Of a stretch of 64,000 bases of DNA, positions 9,172 through 19,588 are shown one piece after another. The DNA comes from Nakazawaea peltata (lineage: Eukaryota > Ascomycota > Pichiomycetes > Alaninales > Pachysolenaceae), in the NCBI GenBank assembly GCA_001599355.1, contig BCGQ01000003.1:746468-810467 (forward strand), in the 5' to 3' direction. Below the pieces are notes generated by a model, which was given only the letters and a program-made list of their open reading frames with translations, made no database searches and was not told where the DNA came from. Position 1 is the stretch's first letter. Every line of letters starts with the position of its first letter. The position numbers were made by a program, and so were the translations under genes.

Positions 9172-11013
9172 TTAACTGATCTCGCCAAAGATCTTGAAGC
9201 TTCGTTTTCGCTGGACTTCTACCGGTGTCTGCGCATTATTGTTAGTCAGATATACTGTTTCTTGGTTCACCACCGCGGTGCATACTTTCACTTGCGAGGT
9301 AGCAGAGGTGATTATAGACTTACCGTTGGACATCGACAATACTGATAAATCGGAATAGTCATCCCTGAGTGGAGAAGAGTTTCTCACATTGGAACGAGAG
9401 GGCGAAAGCCCAATCAAACCAAACAGTGGTTTGGTGGGTGAAGGAGTTAAAGGAATGGCTGCTGTTATGAGTCCATTTCGAGAGCTACTATAAAACAAGC
9501 CAGTGTTGTATTTCTGAGGGGTTGGTGTCCCTAAATCTGTCAATATACGAGGTAATCCGGCAGATGTAGTTTTTTTCGAGTCGTCATTGTCAGGAGACGA
9601 TGAGGAATCAGAGATCGAGCCGATCTTCAGTCTTATTATCAGGTCATCTGTATTATCATCTTCATATTCTTCTTCATCTTCTTCTTCTCCAGAAGAATAA
9701 TCAGTGTTTCTTTTTTTATCTAATGGCAATCCCTTGCCCGCCATATCTATTTCATCCTCTACTTCTTGTTCGATTTTTTCTCCGGACTGAGAATATTTTT
9801 GAACTTGGACTTGAACTTGGACATGCGGTTTGTCTTCGTTGGAGTCTCTAGAAGAAGAGAAAGATCTTCCTTGGATTTCAGATCCAAGCTCGATCTTGTT
9901 GTTATTTTTGATAGCAAGGGACTCAGATAAAAAAGGACTCTTGTCGGATTTCTTTGTTAAGCTTTTCTTGACCTGCTGACCTTGCGCGGTTTTGCTGAAG
10001 GCTTTTTGGGCTGCTGTTGCTGCTGAAGGGGTACTGGAGCTGTAGGAAGGCCTCGCAGTTGATGAGGATTTGAGACTGTTGCTTGCACTTGAGGAAGCTG
10101 ATTTAGTAGGAGTTTGAGTGAGAGTAGAATTAGATGAAAAACTAGTTGTGGAATTCACCAGATTCTTTTTAACATTACCACCGTTAACAATTGGTCTCAA
10201 TTTTGAACGTTTTGGAACTGGGGCAGGAGTATCTACTAAAGTTGTTTCTAGCTCCTTTGGTTCAGTTTTGTGATTCTTCTCAATATTTTGACTTATTTCA
10301 TGGACATCTGACAAAAATACTTTCAAAATAGACAATACAGGTTTTTCTAATACTTTAAAGATTACAATACCAATAATGAAGTTAACAATAATCTGTAAAG
10401 CTTGAGTAATTTGAACCTGATACTGAATGTAAAATGGATACACAGTATCATAAATGTCATTCACAATAGGTTGAGCATATTGAGAGTAGTATGGAGACGA
10501 ATATTCAATAGCAGTATGGTAATAATGAGAATAACTCTCTTTTAAAATCAAGAATCTTGGTCTTAAGAATTGGATCAGCTGTAAATAGTATGGTCTGACA
10601 AAAACCACGACATCAATAGCAAAAGCATCCAACGATTGTTTAATTGGAGTGACATTTTGAGCATAGAAAGGACCAAGTTGGAATTTTAATTCGGCAATCT
10701 TGGTCTGTACCCATTGATTGGAAATCAAAGTAGTGTATAATTGATATACAGCAGATTGATAGTAGCAAGATCTGATGAAATCCCAAACTTGGAAGGCGCT
10801 ATCCTTAGTGAAAAGAGCTGCAAATGAAGACTCTGATTCTGGAGGTGGTAAAGTGAGAATAAGACCAGATCCTGGTAACGTCAGTACCAGTTTAGTGGCA
10901 TAACCAGTCAACTGATTATAATGAACCTCGTCGACCTGTTTGAACACATACAACGAGATAAAGGGTAAAATGACACTGTAAACAGTGAACAATGCCACTG
11001 TTAATAGTACCAT
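9172..11013 (-). CDS. Unrecognised Tyr-rich membrane protein with disordered acidic tail
   Basis: A 613-residue protein I do not recognise. It has an N-terminal hydrophobic segment (1-24, signal anchor or signal peptide) and a second one at about 203-233. Between them is a Tyr/Pro-rich region with four copies of a P-[FY]-Y-x-Q motif (about 115, 141, 174, 193), suggesting repeating amphipathic units. From about residue 250 to the end it is disordered: Ser/Thr-rich, then acidic (EEEDEEEYEDD), with several SP/TP sites. The layout suggests an ER or nuclear-envelope protein with a cytosolic, possibly Cdk-phosphorylated tail; this is inference only. The frame is intact and codon use resembles neighbouring genes. 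Confidence 0.75.
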   Translation of the reverse strand: MVLLTVALFTVYSVILPFISLYVFKQVDEVHYNQLTGYATKLVLTLPGSGLILTLPPPESESSFAALFTKDSAFQVWDFIRSCYYQSAVYQLYTTLISNQWVQTKIAELKFQLGPFYAQNVTPIKQSLDAFAIDVVVFVRPYYLQLIQFLRPRFLILKESYSHYYHTAIEYSSPYYSQYAQPIVNDIYDTVYPFYIQYQVQITQALQIIVNFIIGIVIFKVLEKPVLSILKVFLSDVHEISQNIEKNHKTEPKELETTLVDTPAPVPKRSKLRPIVNGGNVKKNLVNSTTSFSSNSTLTQTPTKSASSSASNSLKSSSTARPSYSSSTPSAATAAQKAFSKTAQGQQVKKSLTKKSDKSPFLSESLAIKNNNKIELGSEIQGRSFSSSRDSNEDKPHVQVQVQVQKYSQSGEKIEQEVEDEIDMAGKGLPLDKKRNTDYSSGEEEDEEEYEDDNTDDLIIRLKIGSISDSSSSPDNDDSKKTTSAGLPRILTDLGTPTPQKYNTGLFYSSSRNGLITAAIPLTPSPTKPLFGLIGLSPSRSNVRNSSPLRDDYSDLSVLSMSNGKSIITSATSQVKVCTAVVNQETVYLTNNNAQTPVEVQRKRSFKIFGEIS

Positions 11014-12339
11014 CTTGTAGAATCAATGATCTGTTGAATATGTTTAATTGTTGAATCAATGAATAAAGATCGGAAAAAATAAACAGGTCTTCAGCAAGAG
11101 CAAAGTTTCACCTAATGTTTCATGTGAGGTTTATAGTAAAATTGCTCAACAAAAAAAGGTAAACAAAGCGGAGGAGCGTAAGGAAAATGTACGGAAATTT
11201 TGGAGATGGAATAACTATGGGGTAAAGTGAGTAGGGATAGGTGAGTGGAGGTGGGGTGGAGGTGGATGTGAAGGGTGGAGTATCTAATAAGATGGCTCTG
11301 AGTATTGAGTTGTGATTGTATCCTCGAAATAATCATGCAATTGAATTAATTGTTCCATATTTTATTTAAATTTCAGAGAGTATTGCTAAGGGTTATTTGT
11401 TAGCGATTGATTTATAGTGCATATACAGAGAAGGAAAAATGTACTGAAAGTGTATAGGAATTATAGAGGAAAATTATAAAAGAAATATATAGTACGGTAA
11501 GATAAAAAAAATAAAATAACTATATAAAAAATATATATAGTAATTCTGCAGTATAATAAGGGGCCGGTAAAAAGATATATCTTCTACTAATCATACAGGT
11601 CGCTGATATTTACATTTGGTGTAATTGCTTCAGATTGTGATCATTACGAGAAGGTGTTCAGTTTTTTCTTCTAAGTAGTTTCTCTACTGTAACTTTGTAG
11701 TATCTCTACAGTACCTCTACAGTACCTCTACAGTACCTCTACAGTACCTCTACAGTATCTCTACAGTACCTCTACAGTATTATACGGCATCTCTATAATC
11801 CCCTATAGTCTCTATAATACCTCTGTTTTTCGTTCCCCTATTCGTTCCCCTATATTTTAACTTCGTTTTCTCTTAATGTTTACACTAATTTACCTTCCGT
11901 TCTGCGCAAAACTTCAGCGGTAGTACAGTCTGGACTCTGCGCACCAGTTTAGTCTCGGAAACTTCAGGGTATCTGTCATAATAGCCGATATAAATAGAAT
12001 GGAAGGTATCGATTATATGGATTAGTATGGATGGATCAGTAAGGAGTTACGGGGGTATGAGATCAATTTGTCTCTCTTCGCTTCTATCTCACTCCTCGTC
12101 TATCTCTCCACTGTCCATCCTCCCTCCACTCTCTCCCTACTCTCTCCTAAGTCTCTACACTAAGTCTCTACCCTACCCTGCCTCGCTAATCCCCATCATT
12201 TCCATCTCCCATACAAATTTTGCCCTCTTTTCTTTTTCTCAAAGAAAAAAAATTTTTTGTTTGTGAAAAAAACCTAAACTCAGCTGAGATTCGAACTAAA
12301 AGGCACCAAGGGTTAGCTCATCAATCACATCAAACCAAA
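11014..12339. other. Long divergent intergenic region with tandem repeat
   Basis: About 1.3 kb between the divergent starts of the orphan membrane protein and NMD5. It holds an 11-bp tandem array (11701-11777), AT-rich sequence around 11400-11560, a pyrimidine-rich run (about 12070-12200) and an A/T element (AAAAAAAATTTTTTG) about 95 bp before NMD5. No gene is supported. Confidence 0.6.
11701..11777. repeat. Seven tandem copies of an 11-bp unit
   Basis: Seven head-to-tail copies of TAYCTCTACAG (five TACCTCTACAG, two TATCTCTACAG), with degenerate copies continuing to about 11825. It sits mid-way in a divergent promoter. The 11-bp period is about one helical turn, so each unit faces the same side of DNA. 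Confidence 0.95.
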
Positions 12340-15300
12340 ATGGACGCCCAAAGTTTATACGACTGTTTCGTCGGCACTTTGCAATCTGATCAAAGTATCA
12401 GAGAAAGAGCCGAACTGACTCTTCGACAACTGGAGTTACAACCAGGTTTCTTGGGCCTGTGTATGGACATCATCGCCGAGGACAACGTCAGTGCCGTGAT
12501 CAAGAAATCATGTTCTATTTATTTCAAGAACAGAATTGTTAGACACTGGAATAAGAACTCATGGAACGCCAACTCTGGCCTGGGTCCCGATAAATATGCC
12601 GTCGATGAAGATGAGAAACCTGTAGTGAGAGATAACTTCATCCGTCTCTTAGTCAAGGCTCCAATCGATATCAAATCTTTATTATTCCCAGCATTGAGTA
12701 CTATTTTGTCTTACGATTATCCAAAGAAATGGACTGGGTTTTTACCTCAGACTATGGAGCTTTTGTCCAATAACACCGATATGCAATCTGTTTATGCTGG
12801 TTTGATCTGTCTTGCCGAAGTCGTTAGAACTTATAGATGGAATAACAATGAAGATAGACCTGAGTTGGATGAGATCGTTGCTAAAGTATTCCCGTCTTTA
12901 TTGATCATTGGTAACTCTATTTTACAGAACGAGCTGTCCCATACCACTTATGAGACTGCTGATATGATCAAATTGATCTTGAAAATATACAAATTCGCTA
13001 CTTACCTTGACCTTCCAACTGGTTTACAACAAGAACAAACCATTATTGAATGGTGTACTTTCCATGTCAATGTCATGAACTTGAAATTACCTCCTAATGT
13101 CATGGATTTGGAACCAGAAGACAGAACTTTGCATCCATGGTGTAAATCTCAAAAATGGGCTTATGCCAATATGTACCGTCTCTATCAAAGATATGGTTCT
13201 ATTTCTCTTTCCAAGAAGTTCGATTACTCAAATTTCAAGAATATCTTCCTTGGAAATTTCATTCCAGAGTTGTTAAGATTGTTCTTTGTCAAGATCGAGG
13301 CATGGCGTAAACAAGAAATTTGGATTCCTGATCCTGCTATTTATCATTTGATTCAAATCTTAGAGTTGTCTCTTGTTCAGAAGGAGACTTTTGCTATTAT
13401 CAAGCCAAATATTCCATCTTTGATCGAGCATTTCGTTTATCCATTGTTATGTCCAACTGAAGAAACATTAGATACCTTTGAAAACGATCCAGTCGAGTAC
13501 ATTCATGTCATTTTAGATATTTATGAAGACACCAACTCTCCTCAAATGGCTATCTTATCAATGATGTACACTTTAGTCGACCAAAAGCATCCTAAGAGTA
13601 AATTGGAACCAGTTTTACAATTCTGCTACCAAACTCTTACTTCATTGCAACAGCAAGATCAAAAAGATTTGGAAGTTGCCAAACATATCGAAGGTTGTCT
13701 CCGTTTAATTGGTAGTGTTTCTCATAGATTGGTCAGTAAAAAATCTCCATTCTATTCTCAAATGGAGACCTTCTTGAACACATTCGTATTCCCTCATTTC
13801 AATAGTCCTTTCCTGTTCTTAAGAGCAAGAACTTGTGAGACTGCTGGTAAATTCAGTGAATTAAAATATGAGAACCAACAAAGTATCGCTACTTTATACG
13901 AAGGTGTAATGACATGTTTCAACGATCATCAGAATTTACCTCTGCAATTGGAAGGTGCTTTAGGTTTGCAACTGTTCATCACTTTACCTGAATTTAAAGC
14001 TCAATTGGCCACTGTAATCGTACCTATTATGCAAACATTACTCGATCTTTCCAATAAGATTGACAATGACACTATTGCCGTAGTCATGCAAGAATGTGTT
14101 GAGTCCTTCTCCGAGCAATTACAACCATTTGGTGTAGAGTTAATGACCAAATTATCCGAGCAATTGATGAGATTGTTGGTCGAATTGAATGCAGCCTCTA
14201 ATGTAGATCCAGAAGGTTATAGTGAGAATGATGATTTGGCTGATAAAGAGATGGCCGTCTTAGGTTTATTAAATACTATGATCACGGTGTTGTTGTCATT
14301 TGAAAACTCCACCGAAATCGTCATTGCCTTGGAACAATGTTATACTCCTTGTGTTCATTATATATTTGACAACCAAATGGAAGATTGTTATCAAGAAACC
14401 GGAGAGTTACTTGAGAACACCACATTCTTATCTCGTTCTGTCAGTGACAACATGTGGAATATCTTCACCAAGATGATGACCATTCTCAGTCAAGGATATG
14501 CCACATTGTATTTTGAAGATTTCGTCCCATGTATCAAGAACATCATCATTTATGGTAGTGAGAAGTTAAAGTCTGATCCTCAAGTTGCTAACTATTTCTA
14601 CAAGTTATTTGAAAGTACTTGTCAAGACGGTGAAGCTGGCTATAGCGAATTGAATGCGGCTTTCGAATTGGCTCAAGTCTTCTTATTAACTTTAGGAGAA
14701 GTGACCAAGGCTTCGATCCCTAATATTCTCCGTATCACTATCGAACTTCTTAAACAAAACACGTCTGAGAAGAAACATTTGACCTACGTGGTTAACAGTA
14801 TCGATATCGTCTTATGTTGTTTCATCAATGATGCTGAATCATCATTAGCTGTCTTGATAGAGACTGGATATTTGGAGGCATTCTTCACCTTATGGTTCAA
14901 GATCAACCAAAGAATCAAGAGAGTATTTGATTTGAAACTCGCAGTCTTAGGTTTGATGTCGTTAACCTCGATCACCAATATCGGTAACTATCCATTCTTA
15001 GAGGCCCTCTTCCCAGAGTTAGGTAAGCAATTGAGTATGGTCTTAGGCAAGTTACCAGATCTGTTGACAGATTTGGAAAAGCAAAAGGAATTGTACGATT
15101 CCGAAGCCCATTACAATGAAGAAGAAGAAGATTACGAAGAAGAATGGATCGATGATGATGGTGAAGATGAAGACGATGTGGCCAGAGTCGCCGGTACCGA
15201 TGATTACTTGAACTTCCTCGAAAGAGAAAGTAAGAAATTCAGAGATGACCTGACAGATGAGTTCCCAAGTGACGATGAATTCGTTGACGATGGTGAGTTA

Positions 15301-15477
15301 GTCGACGATACTTTAAGTGTCAACCCATTGGACAGTATCAATGTATTCAAGTTCTTCAAAAATGGTATAATGAATATTCAACTGGCCAATGCCCCAGTTT
15401 ACAATTTGGTCGTGTCCAAGTTAGACAACAGTGAGCAGTTGATCTTCCAAAAGATCGTCGAGCTTGCTGGTAAATAA
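12340..15477 (+). CDS. NMD5: Importin-beta family karyopherin (Nmd5/Sxm1, importin-7/8 type)
   Basis: Nuclear import receptor of 1045 residues (S. cerevisiae Nmd5 is 1048; Sxm1 is shorter). The N-terminus MDAQSLYDCF, followed by an AE-x-TLRQ-x-E-LQPGFL helix and YFKNRI, is an importin-beta N-terminal domain; the two x are CTG codons that read best as Ala. HEAT-like helical repeats continue throughout, and an acidic loop near the C-terminus (EEEEDYEEEWIDDDGEDEDD) is typical of importin-7/8 relatives. I start at the ATG at 12340; an in-frame codon 120 nt upstream only adds a non-conserved stretch. Assignment to Nmd5 over Sxm1 rests on length and N-terminus and is not certain. Confidence 0.88.
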   Translation: MDAQSLYDCFVGTLQSDQSIRERAELTLRQLELQPGFLGLCMDIIAEDNVSAVIKKSCSIYFKNRIVRHWNKNSWNANSGLGPDKYAVDEDEKPVVRDNFIRLLVKAPIDIKSLLFPALSTILSYDYPKKWTGFLPQTMELLSNNTDMQSVYAGLICLAEVVRTYRWNNNEDRPELDEIVAKVFPSLLIIGNSILQNELSHTTYETADMIKLILKIYKFATYLDLPTGLQQEQTIIEWCTFHVNVMNLKLPPNVMDLEPEDRTLHPWCKSQKWAYANMYRLYQRYGSISLSKKFDYSNFKNIFLGNFIPELLRLFFVKIEAWRKQEIWIPDPAIYHLIQILELSLVQKETFAIIKPNIPSLIEHFVYPLLCPTEETLDTFENDPVEYIHVILDIYEDTNSPQMAILSMMYTLVDQKHPKSKLEPVLQFCYQTLTSLQQQDQKDLEVAKHIEGCLRLIGSVSHRLVSKKSPFYSQMETFLNTFVFPHFNSPFLFLRARTCETAGKFSELKYENQQSIATLYEGVMTCFNDHQNLPLQLEGALGLQLFITLPEFKAQLATVIVPIMQTLLDLSNKIDNDTIAVVMQECVESFSEQLQPFGVELMTKLSEQLMRLLVELNAASNVDPEGYSENDDLADKEMAVLGLLNTMITVLLSFENSTEIVIALEQCYTPCVHYIFDNQMEDCYQETGELLENTTFLSRSVSDNMWNIFTKMMTILSQGYATLYFEDFVPCIKNIIIYGSEKLKSDPQVANYFYKLFESTCQDGEAGYSELNAAFELAQVFLLTLGEVTKASIPNILRITIELLKQNTSEKKHLTYVVNSIDIVLCCFINDAESSLAVLIETGYLEAFFTLWFKINQRIKRVFDLKLAVLGLMSLTSITNIGNYPFLEALFPELGKQLSMVLGKLPDLLTDLEKQKELYDSEAHYNEEEEDYEEEWIDDDGEDEDDVARVAGTDDYLNFLERESKKFRDDLTDEFPSDDEFVDDGELVDDTLSVNPLDSINVFKFFKNGIMNIQLANAPVYNLVVSKLDNSEQLIFQKIVELAGK

Positions 15478-15723
15478 GCATCTGTATACTTCAATGTCAT
15501 ATCATAATTTGCTCTTCCCGCAACAATCGACCAAAGCCCCTATTGCGTAATTCTAATTGATACGCACACTTATCGATAAAATCTTGCGTGGAGACATCGG
15601 TTTGTGTGCGCTACTTTTACTACACTCGGACTAAGCCGTTGTAATTGAACTATTTCGCAGCATCGTCTTATAAATGGGGGGAATAGGTGGTGATAATTTT
15701 TTCATTAGCAAAGTAGTGTTAAA

Positions 15724-17412
15724 ATGTCTAGTTCGACTCCGTATATTGTTGAGGATGATGAGTTGGTGAATCATGAGGAGGGGGGTGTTGAGGGGCCTGT
15801 TGGGGCATCTGCTGGGACATCTGCTGGGGCGACCTCTCGTAAAATAAAAGACTACACCGCCATCAACTTTGTCGGTTTCGTCTTCTCTTGCTTCAGCGCT
15901 ATATCTTTTGCGGTATTCTGTACAGCTACTCAGTCCTACTTCATTACAGACGTTTTGGGTATTTCAGATAAGTTGGGAAGTTATGTGGGGACGTTAGGTT
16001 TCTGTGATGAGCTCTTGGCTATAGTGTTAGTCCCATTGATCGGTACCTTGAGTGACAAGATCGGAACAAGACCAATCCAAGTCGTTGGTTCAGCCATTGT
16101 AGGTTTGAGTCTTTGTGGTTATGCCAAGTTTGCTAGATCGGTGTATCCAGGGATGTTGTTTTGGAGATTAGTATTCAGTGTAGGTACTGCTTGTATCACT
16201 AGTACCATGGTGGTAATGTTGATTGAATTGAATAACTCCAATTTCAAAATGGCCGATTTGAAGAACATCTTTAAAAGAAATGATTCATTTCCTGTCGAAG
16301 ATACCCTTCCTGAGTCTGATATTATAGGAGTCGATGATGAAGAGACCCCAGTGACTCAAGAAGAGGTCAATAGAATTAACAAAACCAAGAAAGAAGGTCA
16401 ACGTACGTCTTTAATTGGTATTGCTAGTGGTCTCGGTGCTATCTTTGCTGTCACCTTCTACTTACGTTTACCTGTAAGGTTCGGTGAACATCACCCTGTA
16501 GGTACAGCTATGAAGGACTCTTACTACGTTGTTGGATCTGTTGCCTTCGTCACTGCGCTGGTTTTATTTTTCATGTTATACAAAGATGATAAGAAGAAGA
16601 TCTTCAAAGATGATATCGATCAGTTATTTGAAGGTTTAGAAGATGAAGAAGAATCAAATGGTCTTAGACTTGGATCCACAGACCAAGGATATATCGAATC
16701 TTTGAAGACTGGTTTCAACATTTCCATTCAAAACCCCGTCATCTTGATGGCTTATTTGAGTTCTTTTATGGCCAGAGCTACAACTGTAATTATCTCGATC
16801 TATATTCCGTTCTACATCAATAACTATTATTTCAAATCAGGTCAATGTTCTACCCACGAATCTGATAAAGTGCATTGCCGTGAATCATACATCTTGGCCT
16901 CTATTTTGACAGGTATATCTCAAACTGTGGCCTTGTTACTGGCTCCACTGGTCGGAGCTTTAATAGATCGTATGAACAACCATCTGCATTTCTTACTTAT
17001 CACCAACACTATCAGTTGGATCTCAACATTGGGAATGACCTTGATCACAGAACCTGATAAATCTGCCATGATCTACATTTGGGTCTCAGTTTTAGGTTTC
17101 ACTCAGATCAGTTTCATCATAGTCTCAATGACCATGTTGTCAAATATCCATTCCAAAGAGAGATATTACAAACATAAGGGTTCTATCAGTGGTGTCTACT
17201 CATTGTCTGGTGGTATTGGTATCTTAGTTGTCAATAAACTCGGTGGTATGTTCGGTGATTGGTTTTTGGGTGGTCCATTCTTCATCTTGAACATCTCCAG
17301 TATCGTTTTCTTGCTCTTATTGTTCAAATTGAAGGGGGCTAAAGAAAATGAAGAGAGATCCTTCGCAGATGTCCTTGACAAAGTCAGGGCAAAGATCTTC
17401 AGAAGACCATAA
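15724..17412 (+). CDS. Major facilitator superfamily transporter
   Basis: Integral membrane transporter of 562 residues with about 12 hydrophobic helices. Helix 2 to 3 carries the MFS motif-A-like GTLSDKIGTRPI, and the second half repeats it as GALIDRMNN. The cytosolic N-terminus is acidic and Gly/Ala-rich; the central loop (about 180-225) is long and charged. A sequence between helices 7 and 8 has two Cys (QCSTHESDKVHC) that may form a lumenal or extracellular disulfide. I cannot name the substrate. It is most like fungal MFS_1 proteins of unknown function. Upstream is 246 bp after the NMD5 stop. Confidence 0.85.
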   Translation: MSSSTPYIVEDDELVNHEEGGVEGPVGASAGTSAGATSRKIKDYTAINFVGFVFSCFSAISFAVFCTATQSYFITDVLGISDKLGSYVGTLGFCDELLAIVLVPLIGTLSDKIGTRPIQVVGSAIVGLSLCGYAKFARSVYPGMLFWRLVFSVGTACITSTMVVMLIELNNSNFKMADLKNIFKRNDSFPVEDTLPESDIIGVDDEETPVTQEEVNRINKTKKEGQRTSLIGIASGLGAIFAVTFYLRLPVRFGEHHPVGTAMKDSYYVVGSVAFVTALVLFFMLYKDDKKKIFKDDIDQLFEGLEDEEESNGLRLGSTDQGYIESLKTGFNISIQNPVILMAYLSSFMARATTVIISIYIPFYINNYYFKSGQCSTHESDKVHCRESYILASILTGISQTVALLLAPLVGALIDRMNNHLHFLLITNTISWISTLGMTLITEPDKSAMIYIWVSVLGFTQISFIIVSMTMLSNIHSKERYYKHKGSISGVYSLSGGIGILVVNKLGGMFGDWFLGGPFFILNISSIVFLLLLFKLKGAKENEERSFADVLDKVRAKIFRRP

Positions 17413-17532
17413 CTTGTCTATAATCAATATATATGAACCTCATCTCTTAGTGACCAATGATATCCTCTCACATTATCAAAAGAATCAGTAGCTCATCTCT
17501 ACATCACAACACCAAAGTTGAAAAGTTTTGCG

Positions 17533-17549
17533 CACGTGACTGTTAGGGC
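17533..17549 (+). promoter_or_regulatory. Cbf1-type CACGTGAC plus Tbf1-type TTAGGGC in RPL2 promoter
   Basis: CACGTGAC at 17533-17540 is followed 2 bp later by TTAGGGC (reverse complement GCCCTAA) at 17543-17549, about 155 bp before the RPL2 ATG. A poly(A) tract begins near 17578. This pairing matches the Cbf1-Tbf1 architecture known for ribosomal-protein promoters in Candida albicans. Binding here is inferred. Confidence 0.6.
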
Positions 17550-17698
17550 TCATGTCCTACACATTATTTTCATTTCGAAAAAAAAAGGAAAAAAATTCAT
17601 CCTCACCTATTGGGGAAGAAAAAAATCGAGATGAAAAATTCTATATCACATATAGTACACTTTATAGGAATCTAACCAGGTTTTATAAATAATCAACA

Positions 17699-18837
17699 AT
17701 GGGTATGTGAGGAAGTGAAGTACAATGTTATGTTCTGTATATCGAGTATATTGGATTTGTGAGGGTCATCATAGTGGTTGTCTTGATAGTAAAGGAGAGT
17801 CATAGCAGACAGCACGGAGATCAAGAACGAAGTTACAGTAGAGAGAATGAGAACGATACCATGTGATGATTATGAAGAAAAGAAGTCCATCAATTTGATA
17901 TCACGGTGTTGAAGAAGATTAATATACATTGGAAGTGGTCCCAGACAAGATCTTATATTCATGTAGTCAGAGATAAACCCTATGAGTGATACTTGAAAAT
18001 CTAGATATGGTTGATATTGAACGTTACGGCGGTATATACAGTTTAGAGATATCCAAATACTAACACAGTGATATAGGTAGAGTTATTCGTAACCAAAGAA
18101 AAGGTGCTGGTTCTATCTTCACCTCGCACACCAGATTGAGAAAAGGTGCTGCTAAGTTGAGAACCCTCGACTACGCTGAACGTCACGGTTACATCCGTGG
18201 TGTTGTCAAGAGCATCATCCACGACCCAGGAAGAGGTGCCCCATTGGCTAAGGTTGCCTTCCGTGACCCATACAAGTACAAGTTACGTGAGGAGACTTTC
18301 ATTGCCAACGAAGGTGTCTACACTGGTCAATTCATCTACGCCGGTAAGAAGGCCTCTTTGAACGTTGGTAACGTTTTGCCTTTGGGNTCNATGCCAGAAG
18401 GTACCATCGTCTCTAACGTTGANGAGAAGCCAGGAGACAGAGGTGCTTTAGGTAGAACTTCTGGTAACTACGTTATCATTATTGGACACAACCCAGATGA
18501 AGGTAAGACCAGAGTTAAGTTGCCATCTGGTGCCAAGAAGGTCATCAGATCCGACGCCAGAGGTGTCATCGGTGTCGTTGCCGGTGGTGGTAGAATCGAC
18601 AAGCCATTGTTGAAGGCTGGTAGAGCCTTCCACAAATACAGAGTTAAGAGAAACTCTTGGCCAAAGACTAGAGGTGTTGCCATGAACCCAGTTGATCACC
18701 CTCACGGTGGTGGTAACCATCAACATATTGGTAAGGCTTCTACTATTTCCAGAGGTGCTGTTGCTGGTCAAAAGATTGGTCTTATTGCTGCTAGAAGAAC
18801 TGGTAGAAAGACTGGTAAGGACACTGCTCAAGAGTAA
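17699..18837 (+). CDS. RPL2: 60S ribosomal protein L2 (uL2), one intron
   Basis: Ribosomal large-subunit protein of 254 residues, the same length as yeast Rpl2. Exon 1 is four bases (17699..17702, ATGG); exon 2 is 18077..18837. The junction rebuilds [18 protein letters not shown]. The 374-nt intron has donor GTATGT, TACTAAC at 18058-18064 and acceptor TAG 12 nt later; an AG only 4 nt after the branch point is skipped. The conserved end of the peptidyl-transferase-supporting region ([10 protein letters not shown]) is present. Three ambiguous bases (18387, 18390, 18423) all fall at third codon positions, so the likely reading is Gly-Ser and Glu. Codon use is highly biased (no CTG), as expected for high expression. 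I looked for a box C/D snoRNA in the intron and found no D box. Confidence 0.98.
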
Positions 18838-19323
18838 ACTTCTTTACTTTATGTATAAAAAATTTAAAATATCACTGAAAAAAAGAGTAATCTTTTTTAT
18901 TAATACATGTTAATTTTTTTAGAGTTTTCGTTTAGGCTGGGAGTGGGAGGTGTGAGTGTGTTATGCTGTGATTGTGTTGTTCTGTTATTGCGTGGCTCTG
19001 CTATTGCATCGTACTCTGAGTGCATCGTGCTTATCACCCTGTTGTATCAAATGTTTGAAGCTGCTTCTCTTCCCCCTCCTTCCAAATCCGGTAATCAATT
19101 AGCAATGAATTATTTTTTATTATATTTTCGGACTATTTTTCAGGCTTTTTTTCCATGCAGCTTGAAGAAGCAGTATATCTAAGAGATTCCTCGATCAAGC
19201 ATTGAGCTTGATTAAATTGAGACGAAACAACTTGGTTCTCTCGCGGTGATTGACCATCTATCCGTCCCCATTTCATATCTCATCGATGGTAGTCGTAGTC
19301 TCATCCCATGCCACAGCCTGTAG

Positions 19324-19329
19324 CACGTG
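19324..19329. promoter_or_regulatory. Pho4-type E-box CACGTG upstream of PHO89
   Basis: The palindromic CACGTG core, flanked as GCACGTGTG, lies 394 bp before the PHO89 ATG. Pho4 binds CACGTG in phosphate-starvation promoters of S. cerevisiae; Cbf1 could also bind it. Confidence 0.55.
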
Positions 19330-19588
19330 TGTGCCCAGCCTTACTCTTTTCTCGGCATTTCCCTTAACTATGGGAAAAACCAAGTCTTGTGAGTAAGTTT
19401 TCTCTTGGTATTTTTTTAAAGTACGGATAACCCCCTAAAAAATAGGGGGCGTCAGGCATATTGTGGTAGAAAAAGATTCCCTAAAAATTGAATTTAGTTT
19501 GTGGGACGATCAAGTCAAGTCTTTTAAATTTGAAAAGTTCTTGGAACCCCCACGAGGGTCCTCATTCTCGTAAGAATAGATTCTCTAG

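Noticed and set aside
12280-12320. tRNA-like B-box string (GTTCGAATC on the minus strand)
   Set aside because: No cloverleaf stems or matching A box on that strand; it is in the NMD5 5' region.
17703-18076. Box C/D snoRNA inside the RPL2 intron (GTGATGA near 17862)
   Set aside because: A C-box-like string exists but no CTGA D box is present downstream in the intron.
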